DNA of 64,000 bases from an uncultured Pseudomonadales bacterium (GCA_937921865.1 CAKZWF010000022.1:62001-126000); one strand, 5' to 3'. Shown: positions 55,743 to 63,835, counted from the first letter of the stretch. Numbers and translations: made by a program. The notes: generated by a model from the letters alone, not told the origin.

Positions 55743-56057
55743 ATGACTGACAAAGACCAGAATACAACTCATGCCGAATTGATCGACGAGCGGACTACCT
55801 TCACATTGGCCGAGCTGTGCCGCGCCTGCTCAGTTGAGGGTGAGTACATCGAAGCCATGATCGAACACGGCATCTTAGAACCGCTTTCAGATCGGCGTCC
55901 GCACTACGCGTTTTCCGCCGCCAGCCTGCGTCGCACGCGAGTTACCGTCAGTCTGCAACGGGATCTCGGCGTGAACCTACCCGGCGCAGCACTTGCCCTT
56001 GATCTGTTGGAGCGGATAGCAGAACTCGACGCCCAACTGGAGCGAACGAAGCCGTGA
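55743..56057 (+). CDS. cbpM: Chaperone modulator CbpM
   Basis: A 104-residue MerR-like protein. It has FTLAELCRACSVEGEYIEAMIEHGI near residue 20, HYAFSAASLRRTRVTVSLQR and LALDLLERIAELDAQLE. CbpM binds the J domain of CbpA and prevents it from activating DnaK. The gene starts 4 bases after cbpA, as in Escherichia coli, and the pair is certainly cotranscribed. Confidence 0.9.
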   Translation: MTDKDQNTTHAELIDERTTFTLAELCRACSVEGEYIEAMIEHGILEPLSDRRPHYAFSAASLRRTRVTVSLQRDLGVNLPGAALALDLLERIAELDAQLERTKP

Positions 56058-56544
56058 ATTCTGGTCTGTCGCCGGGGCAGTTACTCGAAGGAGTTCTGGT
56101 GCCCATGGGGCTCTGGATCCTGGGTGGATATCCATCGTGTGGCATTGGGTTGCAGCGGACTTCTAGGTAACCGATTGATTTATATAGGCTTAACCTGTCG
56201 GATCGGGCACCAGGCGCTAACCTCTTAGCGAGTCAGGAAACTGCTGATACCTTTAGAAGTCGCAAATTGCGGCGATGGTCAGAATCACCTAGCCGCTGAC
56301 TTTGCGGAAGTCGCGGGGATAACAAGAAAACAAGCGCTTCTCCAAAGACCCGATCAAGCCTCTGATTGCGGTAGCTGCAATTTATGCAGTTCTCAATGCA
56401 GATAGAGGTATGCGAGTCGTAAGCGGCTGCAGAGTCGTTCCAGCCGTGGATTGTAGCGATGGGATCATGAAATCGATTCCAGACGAGGTAGGTAATATTC
56501 CTTCCTATATCCGGCAATTAGGTTTACATTACAAATAAGGACTA
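56058..56544. other. Gene-poor stretch after cbpM
   Basis: 487 bases without a supportable gene. A minus-strand frame (56233-56517) has odd composition and no recognised features, so it was left out. No tRNA, repeat or terminator stands out. It marks the border between housekeeping genes and the accessory region. Confidence 0.5.
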
Positions 56545-56688
56545 ATGGCCGATTGGGGAAAGTTTATGCGGTGGCTGATGATTTTGGGGAAAGCATACTT
56601 TGGAATCGCCCTTATGCAGTTCTTTGCAGGAATGCTCTTCACGTTTTGGCTCTTATACAGCGGCGAGCCTTCGCCTTCCTGGCTCTAG
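56545..56688 (+). CDS. Small hydrophobic protein, possibly membrane-bound
   Basis: A 47-residue frame, MADWGKFMRWLMILGKAYFG to GEPSPSWL, with one clear hydrophobic stretch rich in Phe, Leu and Met (about 10-38). AAGGA stands just before the ATG, though the spacing is short. The charge pattern (Lys and Arg at the N side) fits an N-in single-span protein. No family was recognised. It could be a chance frame. Confidence 0.4.
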   Translation: MADWGKFMRWLMILGKAYFGIALMQFFAGMLFTFWLLYSGEPSPSWL

Positions 56689-56835
56689 TGATGTTATATC
56701 TGCTCGGTGCGCAGCGCCTGGATCCGTTCGGAACTGATTGACGTTGGTAATGACTACAGAACTTGGTGGTTCACCCTCACCAGCCGTTCAGTTTGTTGAG
56801 CTGGGTGCACTAGCCGAGCGTGCGCACTTCCCAAT

Positions 56836-57309
56836 TTATGATTGGGCATTTTGTTCCACCAGTGTTGCGCGAACGAATCCGTAAACGTTGCTGATCAGTT
56901 TGGTTGATTTAGTGTGAAGATCTTCTCCAAATGACTGAACATTGACTACCGCTTTTTCGAAATGCCCAGACAGAGCCGTTGGATTGACTGAGCCGCCCAG
57001 GCTTGGGACTGCGCCACCATGAGCCATCGTTCCGGCGATCACTGCGATTGTGAAGGTTGCTACGCAACCAACACTCTGGAACAGCGGGGAAATATAGACC
57101 GGAAACATTCGGATTAATGCAAATCCGAAGGTCATGCTGCCTGCAATCCATAGGAACAGGTGCAGCAATGGGTGTGAATGGACAATCGTTGCGTAGGTAA
57201 TATTGTAAATTGCCAGAATTCCAGCCAACAAGCTGAACACCACCAACCAGGATAAGCGTTTTGGTGCTTCTGAAGGCTTGTCACGTTGTGTTGCGAACTT
57301 TCTGTTCAT
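56836..57309 (-). CDS. Unknown membrane protein, three predicted helices
   Basis: A 157-residue protein with three hydrophobic helices (LSWLVVFSLLAGILAIYN, LHLFLWIAGSMTFGFAL and SVGCVATFTIAVIAGTMA), and a basic N-terminus (MNRKFATQRDKPSEAPKR). The C-terminal soluble part (about 110-157) contains SGHFEKAVVNVQSFGEDL. No family recognised. The start lacks a strong ribosome binding site. A hairpin (56830-56846) overlaps the stop codon. It is in line with the 59-residue gene on the same strand. Confidence 0.55.
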   Translation of the reverse strand: MNRKFATQRDKPSEAPKRLSWLVVFSLLAGILAIYNITYATIVHSHPLLHLFLWIAGSMTFGFALIRMFPVYISPLFQSVGCVATFTIAVIAGTMAHGGAVPSLGGSVNPTALSGHFEKAVVNVQSFGEDLHTKSTKLISNVYGFVRATLVEQNAQS

Positions 57310-57464
57310 GTTGCGTCCCGCAGATACTGTTAGGGAGAGCGTTTACTATATGGTTGGCAGGAGTGATCGGTGTACGGAAATAGCCAACAGTTTGTAGACG
57401 TAGTGTGAGGCAATGGAAGGGTGGGGCTAAACTATTCGCGAAGCGTCTTGTGTTGCTTGACGAG

Positions 57465-57644
57465 CTAAATGTCAGGTTCCTTCTGCAGAGTAAGTGGCAG
57501 TATCCAAAGGGACAGCACTGCAATTGCAGCTAACCAGCTCATAGCGTCGTATCCTAAAAGTCCGGTGAAATATAGATCGGTCAAAACCAACGGCAAGGTG
57601 CATGCTAAAAGCACACAACATAGAATCACTATTCCGATTTTCAC
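57465..57644 (-). CDS. Small two-helix membrane protein
   Basis: A 59-residue protein from GTG 57644 with SD-like GAGGGG at good spacing. It has two membrane helices, IVILCCVLLACTLPLVLTDL and AMSWLAAIAVLSLWILPL, joined by a short loop (YFTGLLGYD). The upstream part of the frame is hydrophilic and lacks initiation signals, so the shorter form is preferred. No family recognised. It lies 155 bases upstream of the three-helix gene on the same strand. Confidence 0.5.
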   Translation of the reverse strand: MKIGIVILCCVLLACTLPLVLTDLYFTGLLGYDAMSWLAAIAVLSLWILPLTLQKEPDI

Positions 57645-57775
57645 TTCTAGCCCCTCAATCTTCTGATGTGTCGAACGCCGGATAAACCCGCTCTGTGCTA
57701 AATATTGCCTCAACGAGCAGCTATCGAAGTAAGTAGTTGTGAACGGGTTATGAATCACGTGGGCTACTAGGCATC

Positions 57776-58048
57776 TTGGGTGCCTACTACCTCTCAGTTC
57801 ATGAGTGTTTGTCACAGGTGGAAGCGATTGCCGGCGTTCTGAGAAGAAAAGGGCGCTGCTTTGATGCCGCCGATAATCGTAACGAACCCTGGATAGATAA
57901 TCGGTTTAATCCTTACGGTAAGCAACGATGCAGCGTAGGAACGAACATTGACGTCTATTTGTTAGTGTTCAGCTCATCCGGCACATCCATAGAGCTTCCG
58001 ACCCCTACGGCGAAACTGCTAGAGTCATTGCACTTTTACAAGGGGTGA
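57776..58048 (+). CDS. Unknown small protein
   Basis: A 90-residue frame ending 3 bases before the SPOR gene. Possible starts are TTG 57776 or GTG 57818; no ATG occurs. It contains ECLSQVEAIAGVLRRKGRCF and ends TAKLLESLHFYKG. Two cysteines and a hydrophobic stretch (VYLLVFSSSG) are visible. Neither signal peptide nor family was recognised. Close spacing to the next gene supports it as a real gene. Confidence 0.4.
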   Translation: MGAYYLSVHECLSQVEAIAGVLRRKGRCFDAADNRNEPWIDNRFNPYGKQRCSVGTNIDVYLLVFSSSGTSIELPTPTAKLLESLHFYKG

Positions 58049-58051
58049 CAG

Positions 58052-58462
58052 ATGCGAATCTTCCTTTGCTGCTTTTTAGCGCTGTTAGTGCTGAACGCTT
58101 ATGCTGAGACTGAATACTGGGTTTCGGTGTCCAGTTCCAAATATTGGAAAGACGCTGAGCGGTTACAACAAACGGCTAAATCCACATTGTCCGAACCGTT
58201 CAGTCTACAGCCTACCCATACTAAAAAAGGCTTTTACTATAGGGTTGTTGCCGGCCCATTTCTCAGTCAGAAAGCAGCCATGCAGATGGTTGAGCAGGCG
58301 AAAGCCGCAGGTTTCGATGGCGCCTGGCTGTTCCCGGTGAAGCTCCAATCTTTCATGGAGGGTTCTTCAGATGCAGCGCCATCAGTAGAAACTGAGACGG
58401 TTGAATCGGAACGGCAGATACTCGATTTGCCGGAACGGACGGATAATCAGACTCCGCAATAG
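58052..58462 (+). CDS. SPOR domain periplasmic protein
   Basis: A 136-residue protein with a signal peptide (MRIFLCCFLALLVLNAYA). The SPOR domain follows (about 20-95): EYWVSVSSSKYWKDAERLQQ, YYRVVAGPFLSQKAAMQMVE, AAGFDGAWLF, which matches the beta-alpha-beta SPOR repeat. SPOR domains bind denuded glycan strands at the septum. The C-terminal tail is acidic (ETETVESERQ). It lies 3 bases after the 90-residue gene. Confidence 0.7.
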   Translation: MRIFLCCFLALLVLNAYAETEYWVSVSSSKYWKDAERLQQTAKSTLSEPFSLQPTHTKKGFYYRVVAGPFLSQKAAMQMVEQAKAAGFDGAWLFPVKLQSFMEGSSDAAPSVETETVESERQILDLPERTDNQTPQ

Positions 58463-58610
58463 AGTGTGGTCGACGAGCCGCCGTCCGGATGTACGCTTAA
58501 GCAGTTGCGGCGTGACAATCGGACGGGATGTAAGTGGATGGTAGGACCTGTGGATTGTGGGCGGAACATAGACTACCGTCGTGTTGTATAGCGCAACCGG
58601 GAGACCGCGG

Positions 58611-59435
58611 ATGAGGCTCAAAGGATACTCCTCGAAACTGCTGATGCTCACTTTCGCATCGGTTCTGCTCGCAACGGCTGTCCCTTCGATCGCTGATCAT
58701 GGATGGGGCCCCCCACCTAACTACTACCATTGGGCCCGGATGGATGCTCCTCTCCAACTTCAGGTTACCGACAGTGTTTCCTCGCTTTGGGATACGGAAC
58801 TAGCAGAGGTCCTTGCGAAGTGGAATGACAGTGGCGTAATGATCAACGCGGTCACTGCTAGCGATGACGCAAAAAAAACACGTCGCAGATGCCAATCGAT
58901 TTCCGGCAAAATTCGTGTTTGTAACGAATCGTATGGCTATAACGGATGGGCTGGATTGGCATCAATCAACATCGAAAATGTCGATGGTCATAGTCACATC
59001 ATTCGTGGGACCGCGAAGATGAATGACACCTACGGCCCCTACTCTCAAGACTTCAAGTATCACGTCATGTGTCAGGAAGTGGGGCATTTATACGGATTGG
59101 GACACACCAGCGAAGACGGGTCGAGCCAGAAAACCTGCATGGACTACTCAAACGACCCGGCCAGCCAGTTTCCTAATTCGCACGACTATGCCTTACTGGC
59201 CAATATTTACACACACTTGGACGTCTATGACTCTATCGCCGCAACTGATACCGGCGGTGGTGGAACCAAACCGTGTAGAGGCCGCAACTGTCGAAACTTT
59301 GATGCTCCTGATGTGCCGCCCATGGGGGTCAGGGTGCACGCCAACGATCACCATGAAATATGGGTAGCAAGAGGACGTGGAGATTCGCTGTGGATACATC
59401 ACGTAACTTTGGTGCCCGAGGCATACCGCAGATAG
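58611..59435 (+). CDS. Secreted metalloprotease-like protein, QExxH motif
   Basis: A 274-residue protein with a signal peptide (start MRLKGYSSKLLMLTFASVLL). The metal motif is VMCQEVGHLYGLGH (Q155, E156, H159, H165), that is, HExxHxxGxxH with the first histidine replaced by glutamine, followed by a CMDYSND Met-turn. The HVMCQEVGH and TCMDY blocks resemble a group of matrixin/metzincin-like proteins in proteobacteria. Whether it binds zinc or cuts protein is unknown. The C-terminus is rich in Cys/Arg (PCRGRNCRNF). Start ATG 58611 is chosen for the signal peptide. Confidence 0.7.
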   Translation: MRLKGYSSKLLMLTFASVLLATAVPSIADHGWGPPPNYYHWARMDAPLQLQVTDSVSSLWDTELAEVLAKWNDSGVMINAVTASDDAKKTRRRCQSISGKIRVCNESYGYNGWAGLASINIENVDGHSHIIRGTAKMNDTYGPYSQDFKYHVMCQEVGHLYGLGHTSEDGSSQKTCMDYSNDPASQFPNSHDYALLANIYTHLDVYDSIAATDTGGGGTKPCRGRNCRNFDAPDVPPMGVRVHANDHHEIWVARGRGDSLWIHHVTLVPEAYRR

Positions 59436-59644
59436 CACGCACATTGGCTAGCTTGGTCTTAGAGGCCGTGCAATCTGCAATGGCAGGGCTTCGTGGTGTG
59501 ATGCTGCCTCGGATCGAAATCGGTTGATAAATGTATGGACTGAGTGGAATCCAGACGTGCAAGGTACTTCGCAGGCCGTTGTTTAAACAAAGACCTGACC
59601 TTTCCTTACTTCGGCCAAACAGATATCTGTCAGGCTGAGAGGCC

Positions 59645-59947
59645 ATGAAGAAACCAAAATTAGCAACATCATTTAGCGCTTACAGAGCAGTATCTGTTCA
59701 GGCACCGACAGTGGGTGCGTGCGAGGCAGCCACAACGATCAGAAATCATAGATACCTGTCTGCTGAAGCACCACTACTGCCGCTCACAGATTGCGCACAT
59801 CCGACAAGCTGCCGATGTAAGTACAAGCACTGGGATGATCGGCGCCAGCAGGACGACCGTCGTTCTCCAGTATATGGATTGGCTGATCAACTGCACGCTG
59901 CAACTGATCGGCGCAGCGGCTCACGCGATCGACGAAAAAACAGCTAA
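59645..59947 (+). CDS. Small unknown protein with CxC-Y-H-DRR motif
   Basis: A 100-residue protein. Key features are GACEAATTIRNHRYLSAEAP, LPLTDCAHPTSCRCKYKHWD and DRRQQDDRRSPVYG. Conserved-looking Cys-x-Cys-x-Tyr-x-His and Asp-Arg-Arg elements resemble a family of small proteobacterial proteins of unknown function, perhaps metal-binding. ATG 59645 is preceded by GAGGCC at short spacing. The overlapping frame at 59715-59996 was rejected. Confidence 0.55.
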   Translation: MKKPKLATSFSAYRAVSVQAPTVGACEAATTIRNHRYLSAEAPLLPLTDCAHPTSCRCKYKHWDDRRQQDDRRSPVYGLADQLHAATDRRSGSRDRRKNS

Positions 59948-60579
59948 TGAGTTGTGCGCCGAGACCATCCCATTGTGGATAGTCGTGGTTAACTAGTAGC
60001 TGCGCAGGTGAGGTTGTTCAGCCCAGCTGACTACATTTCTGCCGTGCGCAGATTCCAGGCATTGCGCGTTATCTGATCATCAACGTTCAGTAGGCCACTT
60101 AGCGTTCCAAGCTCCCGGATGATTTGCCCAGGCAAGTCTCAAACGATGCCACGATCCGCAGCGTCTGCTCACCACAATTGTAGGTTTCTTTGTCTGCTGT
60201 GAACGACATTGCAGCCCTGATCAGCGCAATGGAACCATATAGGTCGTTGTTTCGTTTGCCTTAGGCAAGTTGGCCGCTGAGAAAGCAGAAAATGACAAAC
60301 GTTGCCAGTTCTGACTTACGTTTGGTGTTCAATTCCTCCTTGCTCTTTGAGATTACGCAAGAGTGACCGGGACGAAGTTCAATGAGTAAAAGCTCAGAAA
60401 TTCACCGAAGAGCCGAACAAGAACAAACTGACGCAGTTCACAGAAAGAGCATATGAGCGGGATTCCAGCAGGCGAAAAACTACCGGTTATCAGAAACATA
60501 GACTAATTCACAGCTTCACGCAGGATAAAAGGCGACGGTCGAATATCTGCAGGCAAGGACTGCGAGTGGATTAACGCGC
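59948..60579. other. Gene-poor stretch before the pilus regulator
   Basis: 632 bases with no convincing gene. On the minus strand a frame beginning at TTG 60332 looks like a signal peptide, then breaks at a TAA (listed separately). Several short plus-strand frames (such as one at about 60381) are under 30 codons. No tRNA or repeat was seen. The region is richer in A+T than the housekeeping genes. Confidence 0.5.
60099..60332 (-). pseudogene. Possible broken small secreted protein
   Basis: On the minus strand TTG 60332 opens MNTKRKSELATFVIFCFLSG, a signal peptide-like start. A TAA (60261-60263) follows after 23 codons, and the same frame then remains open for 53 codons (YGSIALIRAAMSFTADKETY, TLRIVASFETCLGK) to a stop at 60099. 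AAGGAGG lies upstream but only 2 bases from the start codon. It may be a decayed gene with a nonsense mutation, or chance. Confidence 0.25.
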
Positions 60580-61437
60580 ATGGAATCAGCGCCGGATAAA
60601 AAACTAAATGCTGTGTGGTTGGATCTGACTCTCTCGACCGTCCAGTCGGAACTTCCAAGTATTTTCTATGATCATTGCAAGATCCAATCTTGCGACAATG
60701 TTGACGTGTTGCGTCCGCGCCTCAAAAATTCGAAACAAGATCTAGTAATCGTCGATTTTGATTACCCCAGCAAAATCGATCTTGCGCGGGTAGCGGATCT
60801 CAAGATCGAATTTCCCAGTATTCCGATGCTCATCTTGACGGTTCAACATTCCGAATCTCTTGCAGTTTGGGCATTTCGAAGTCGATTTCTGGATTACATC
60901 GCCAAACCAGTGTCACGTACCGAAGCTGAACACTGCCTGCGAAGACTCGAAGAAATTGCCCATTGGCGAGGACTGCAGACTGAACGGGTTGTGGTCAATA
61001 GGCGAGAGTCGGTTCCCCAGGAAGCGAACGCAACCAAAAAAGATAGTGGTCATCGTTCGTTAGTTCCTGCAATCAGTTTCGTGGAAAAAAACTTTCGCTC
61101 TCGAGTCATCAACGAAGATGTCGCTGCAGAGTGCGGCATGAATCCTTTCTATTTCTCCAAACGGTTTAAAGAAACATATGCCATCGGTTTCCATGAATAC
61201 TTAACCCGTTATCGACTCAGAGAAGCTCGTCGACTACTTGAAATTCCCTCGGTATCCATCACCCAGGTTTGTTTTTCTTGCGGCTTTAACGACGCGTCTC
61301 ATTTTACCAGGGTTTTCAAAAAGTACTTTGGCGCGCTGCCATCAAGTTACATCGGCAAACCACTGAAGGAAAAGTTCGAAGACGAGATTTGTCCCGAATA
61401 CTCGCCAGTACCGAAGAATACGAAGGGTAAAGGCTGA
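60580..61437 (+). CDS. Receiver-AraC type regulator next to the Flp pilin gene
   Basis: A 285-residue protein. The N-terminal receiver-like domain (about 10-125) has the candidate phosphoacceptor in DLVIVDFDYPSKID, LILTVQ and lysine in IAKPVSRTEAE, but the first-strand acidic pair is replaced by AVWLDLT. The C-terminal AraC domain (about 165-265) has two helix-turn-helix motifs: NEDVAAECGMNPFYFSKRFK and ITQVCFSCGFNDASHFTRVF. It probably controls the tad/flp genes that begin 180 bases downstream. No sensor kinase is adjacent. The degenerate receiver may work without phosphorylation. Confidence 0.8.
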   Translation: MESAPDKKLNAVWLDLTLSTVQSELPSIFYDHCKIQSCDNVDVLRPRLKNSKQDLVIVDFDYPSKIDLARVADLKIEFPSIPMLILTVQHSESLAVWAFRSRFLDYIAKPVSRTEAEHCLRRLEEIAHWRGLQTERVVVNRRESVPQEANATKKDSGHRSLVPAISFVEKNFRSRVINEDVAAECGMNPFYFSKRFKETYAIGFHEYLTRYRLREARRLLEIPSVSITQVCFSCGFNDASHFTRVFKKYFGALPSSYIGKPLKEKFEDEICPEYSPVPKNTKGKG

Positions 61438-61469
61438 AGGTAAAGGAATTTAAGAAGGTTAATGCAGAT

Positions 61470-61498
61470 GTAAAACCTAATTCTATTACTAGGTTTAC
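61470..61498. promoter_or_regulatory. Inverted repeat after the regulator gene
   Basis: GTAAAACCTA (61470-61479) and TAGGTTTAC (61490-61498) form a near-perfect dyad with a 10-base loop. It lies 33 bases after the regulator stop and about 120 bases before the Flp start. It could be a terminator-like structure for the regulator or an operator for flp. Not followed by a T run. Confidence 0.4.
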
Positions 61499-61549
61499 GC
61501 CAAGATCCTTCTAGTGACGAAAGTCGAACTCAACTTAAATACACCTTCT

Positions 61550-61576
61550 CCCGAATCTAGGAAAAAATGATTCGGG
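61550..61576 (+). promoter_or_regulatory. Hairpin in the Flp leader
   Basis: CCCGAATC (61550-61557) pairs perfectly with GATTCGGG (61569-61576) across an 11-base loop. It sits 39 bases before the Flp ATG. Such a 5' hairpin may stabilise a highly expressed pilin mRNA or regulate it. Only position and pairing support this. Confidence 0.4.
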
Positions 61577-61615
61577 GGGAAGTTAACAAACAAATTGAAC
61601 AGAACAGGTGATTCC

Positions 61616-61798
61616 ATGAAAGATGCAATTTTTTCCTTTTTCAAAAACGAAGACGGTCTGACGACTGTTGAATACGCAGTTGCTGGTGCCCTCGTGGCCG
61701 GAGCTGTTGTAGTTGCGTTTCAGGACTTGGGCGACGCGGTCACGACAGAAATTAACTGTCTCGAGACTGCTATTGAGGGCGGTGTTGCCTGCGCGTAG
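61616..61798 (+). CDS. flp: Flp/Fap-type pilin
   Basis: A 60-residue type IVb (Flp) pilin. The leader MKDAIFSFFKNEDG is cleaved before LTTVEYAVAGALVAGAVVVA, which has the Flp glutamate-tyrosine pair (VEY). The short C-terminus (LGDAVTTEINCLETAIEGGVACA) has two cysteines. AGGTG lies upstream of the ATG. Flp pilins form the thin fibrils of the tight adherence (Tad) system. It is followed by a strong hairpin and then by the tadV gene, as expected for a tad locus. Confidence 0.9.
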   Translation: MKDAIFSFFKNEDGLTTVEYAVAGALVAGAVVVAFQDLGDAVTTEINCLETAIEGGVACA

Positions 61799-61809
61799 GT
61801 GCTGCGCTT

Positions 61810-61841
61810 CGTTAACGCCGCCCGAAAGGGCGGTGTTAACG
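61810..61841 (+). other. Very strong stem-loop after flp
   Basis: A 14-bp stem (CGTTAACGCCGCCC with GGGCGGTGTTAACG, one G-T wobble) closes on a GAAA tetraloop. It lies 11 bases after the flp stop. GNRA loops make such stems very stable. No T tract follows, so it is more likely an RNA-stabilising or processing element that sets the pilin mRNA level above that of the downstream genes than a simple terminator. Confidence 0.65.
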
Positions 61842-61959
61842 GATATCCGAATAACAAAGATAGAGACTTCCGGCTTTCAAACCGACGCGCGGCGAGTTAG
61901 CAGAAAATATCTATCTTGGTATCCATTTGATGGGTTTATGACGACAAGGTGATTCTCCA

Positions 61960-62478
61960 GTGAGTTCGACATTCGACATCCTTGCGATAACAACGTTTAG
62001 CGGCTTGCTGCTTTTCGCTGTCGTGATGGATATACGCCATCGCGTAATCCCGAATGTTGCCTGCTTGGGGATTGTAGTCCTCGGCGTCATAACAAGTATT
62101 TTTTCGAGTGGCGCTGCTGGTCTTACCAGCAGTGTCATTGGCATGGTGATCGGGTTGGTAGTGTTACTGCCGATCTACGCTTTTGGTCGGCTAGGCGCAG
62201 GTGACGTTAAATTACTCGCAGCGTGCGGAGCATATTTGGGTCCTGTCGGCCTGGTTAACGGCACTATCCTCGCGTTCTTGATCGGCGGATTGCTCGGTTT
62301 CTACTACATATTGGTAAGCAGGCTCGCTTATCTGAATCCTCGTATGTATGCCTTTTTTCCACATAGCGGCCCATCTCACAAAAAAATTGAATTGCCTTAC
62401 GGCGTAGCAATTGCAGGAGGTTCGATGCTTTCACTTTGGTTGAAGCCACTGCAGTTCACAATATTCGGGATAAGTTAA
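61960..62478 (+). CDS. tadV: Prepilin peptidase TadV (CpaA)
   Basis: A 172-residue A24 aspartic peptidase with about five membrane helices. The two catalytic aspartates are in MDIRHRVIPN and GRLGAGDVKLL (GxGD motif). TadV processes the Flp prepilin. The start is GTG 61960, with AAGGTG upstream. Its stop overlaps the AAA ATPase start (TAATG). The gene is in the normal flp-tadV order of Tad systems. Confidence 0.9.
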   Translation: MSSTFDILAITTFSGLLLFAVVMDIRHRVIPNVACLGIVVLGVITSIFSSGAAGLTSSVIGMVIGLVVLLPIYAFGRLGAGDVKLLAACGAYLGPVGLVNGTILAFLIGGLLGFYYILVSRLAYLNPRMYAFFPHSGPSHKKIELPYGVAIAGGSMLSLWLKPLQFTIFGIS

Positions 62479-63833
62479 TGAACGTTCAAAGCAAAAGTGC
62501 TGAGTTTCTTGAGGAGATTCCTGACTCACCACATCAGGTTAACGCTCCGCGGCCGATTAATGTTGCAGAGACGGGTCTATCCAGAAGCTTTCTATGCGAT
62601 CTGCTGTCAAAACATCTATTAAACGGTAGAGCGTCGACTCTTGCAGATCTAGTTAAAACCTGTGCACTTTCAGGAGGCATTGTAGAAGACATTGTTGCAG
62701 ATCTTCGTGATGAAGCCCGTGTCGAAGTACTTGGCAGGTATGAGCAATCCAACGCGCTTAGGTTTGCATTAACAGAACGCGGTCGATCCCTGGCTCTCGA
62801 AGCCATGTTGCGTAGTAGTTATGTCGGGCCTGCTCCGGTTCCGTTAAAAACATACGCTCAAGTTGTTTCTGCTCAGTCCATTCACGGACATGACGTTACT
62901 AAAGACATGATTGACGAAGTTTTTTCCGACGTTGTGGTTTCTGAACACATTCGCGAACAACTTGGTCTTTCGATGAATTCCGGTAAATCAACGTTTGTGT
63001 ATGGATCAGCTGGAACTGGTAAGACATTCCTTACGTCTATGCTGCCAGCACTTTTTAAAGATGATGTTCTGGTGCCCTATGCAGTTTCAGTAGGCGAAAC
63101 AGTAGTGAGCATATTCGACCCTCTTGTGCATCGGGCAATCACGCGAACGGAACCGACCAGCTTAATGCTGGAACAGGGGTTCGACGAACGGTTTGTACGC
63201 ACGGAACGCCCTGTAGTCGTTACGGGCGGCGAACTTACTGCCGAAATGCTGGAGATCCAGTACGACAGTTCTACCAAGGAGTATCTAGCTCCTCTGCAAT
63301 TGAAAGCAAACAACGGAATTTTCATTATTGATGATATGGGCCGCCAGCGCGTTTCACCGTCAGAAATATTCAATCGGTGGATCGTACCGCTGGAAGAAAA
63401 GACCGATTATCTGGCGCTTGGTTCGGGTCGTCACTTCAGTACGCCGTTTGATGTCGTATTGGTCTTTTCAACTAACATGAATCCTCTCGATCTCGCAGAC
63501 GAAGCGTTTTTACGACGAATTGGCTACAAGATTGAGTTTCCATATCTCAGCGCTAGTGAATACGGAAAGATCTGGACTGATTACTGCCAAAAGCATGGGA
63601 TCAGCCTGGAATCAGATGTACTTGATTACACAATCAACGTACTTCACGCGGACTCCGATACTCCATTACTACCCTGTCATCCAAGAGATCTCCTGGGCAT
63701 GGCAGTGGATCAAACCAAATTTCAGGGCCTGCCCAAACACGTTACCAAGGATCATATAGGTAAGGCTTGGAACAGCTATTTCGTATCAGTTGATACGTCA
63801 GTGGTCAAATCAATGTCAGGTAGAGGAAATTAG
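62478..63833 (+). CDS. AAA ATPase of the tad locus
   Basis: A 451-residue ATPase. The first about 150 residues hold a winged-helix-like segment (LCDLLSKHLLNGRASTLADL, ALRFALTERGRSL). The AAA core has Walker A YGSAGTGKTF (about residue 184) and Walker B IFIIDDMGRQ, plus the STNMNP sensor region. Similar AAA proteins occur in some tad loci between tadV and rcpC, with no defined role; it is not the TadA secretion ATPase. It starts on the tadV stop codon (TAATG) and precedes cpaB by 2 bases. Confidence 0.75.
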   Translation: MNVQSKSAEFLEEIPDSPHQVNAPRPINVAETGLSRSFLCDLLSKHLLNGRASTLADLVKTCALSGGIVEDIVADLRDEARVEVLGRYEQSNALRFALTERGRSLALEAMLRSSYVGPAPVPLKTYAQVVSAQSIHGHDVTKDMIDEVFSDVVVSEHIREQLGLSMNSGKSTFVYGSAGTGKTFLTSMLPALFKDDVLVPYAVSVGETVVSIFDPLVHRAITRTEPTSLMLEQGFDERFVRTERPVVVTGGELTAEMLEIQYDSSTKEYLAPLQLKANNGIFIIDDMGRQRVSPSEIFNRWIVPLEEKTDYLALGSGRHFSTPFDVVLVFSTNMNPLDLADEAFLRRIGYKIEFPYLSASEYGKIWTDYCQKHGISLESDVLDYTINVLHADSDTPLLPCHPRDLLGMAVDQTKFQGLPKHVTKDHIGKAWNSYFVSVDTSVVKSMSGRGN

Positions 63834-63835
63834 TT

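Noticed and set aside
56233-56517. 94-codon minus-strand frame after cbpM
   Set aside because: No start signal, odd composition and no recognisable domain.
56830-56846. Perfect CCCAAT/ATTGGG hairpin as a terminator
   Set aside because: It overlaps the stop codon of the minus-strand gene and no T tract follows in that direction.
59715-59996. 93-codon plus-strand frame overlapping the CxC-DRR gene
   Set aside because: It overlaps a frame with a recognisable motif pattern and has no features of its own.
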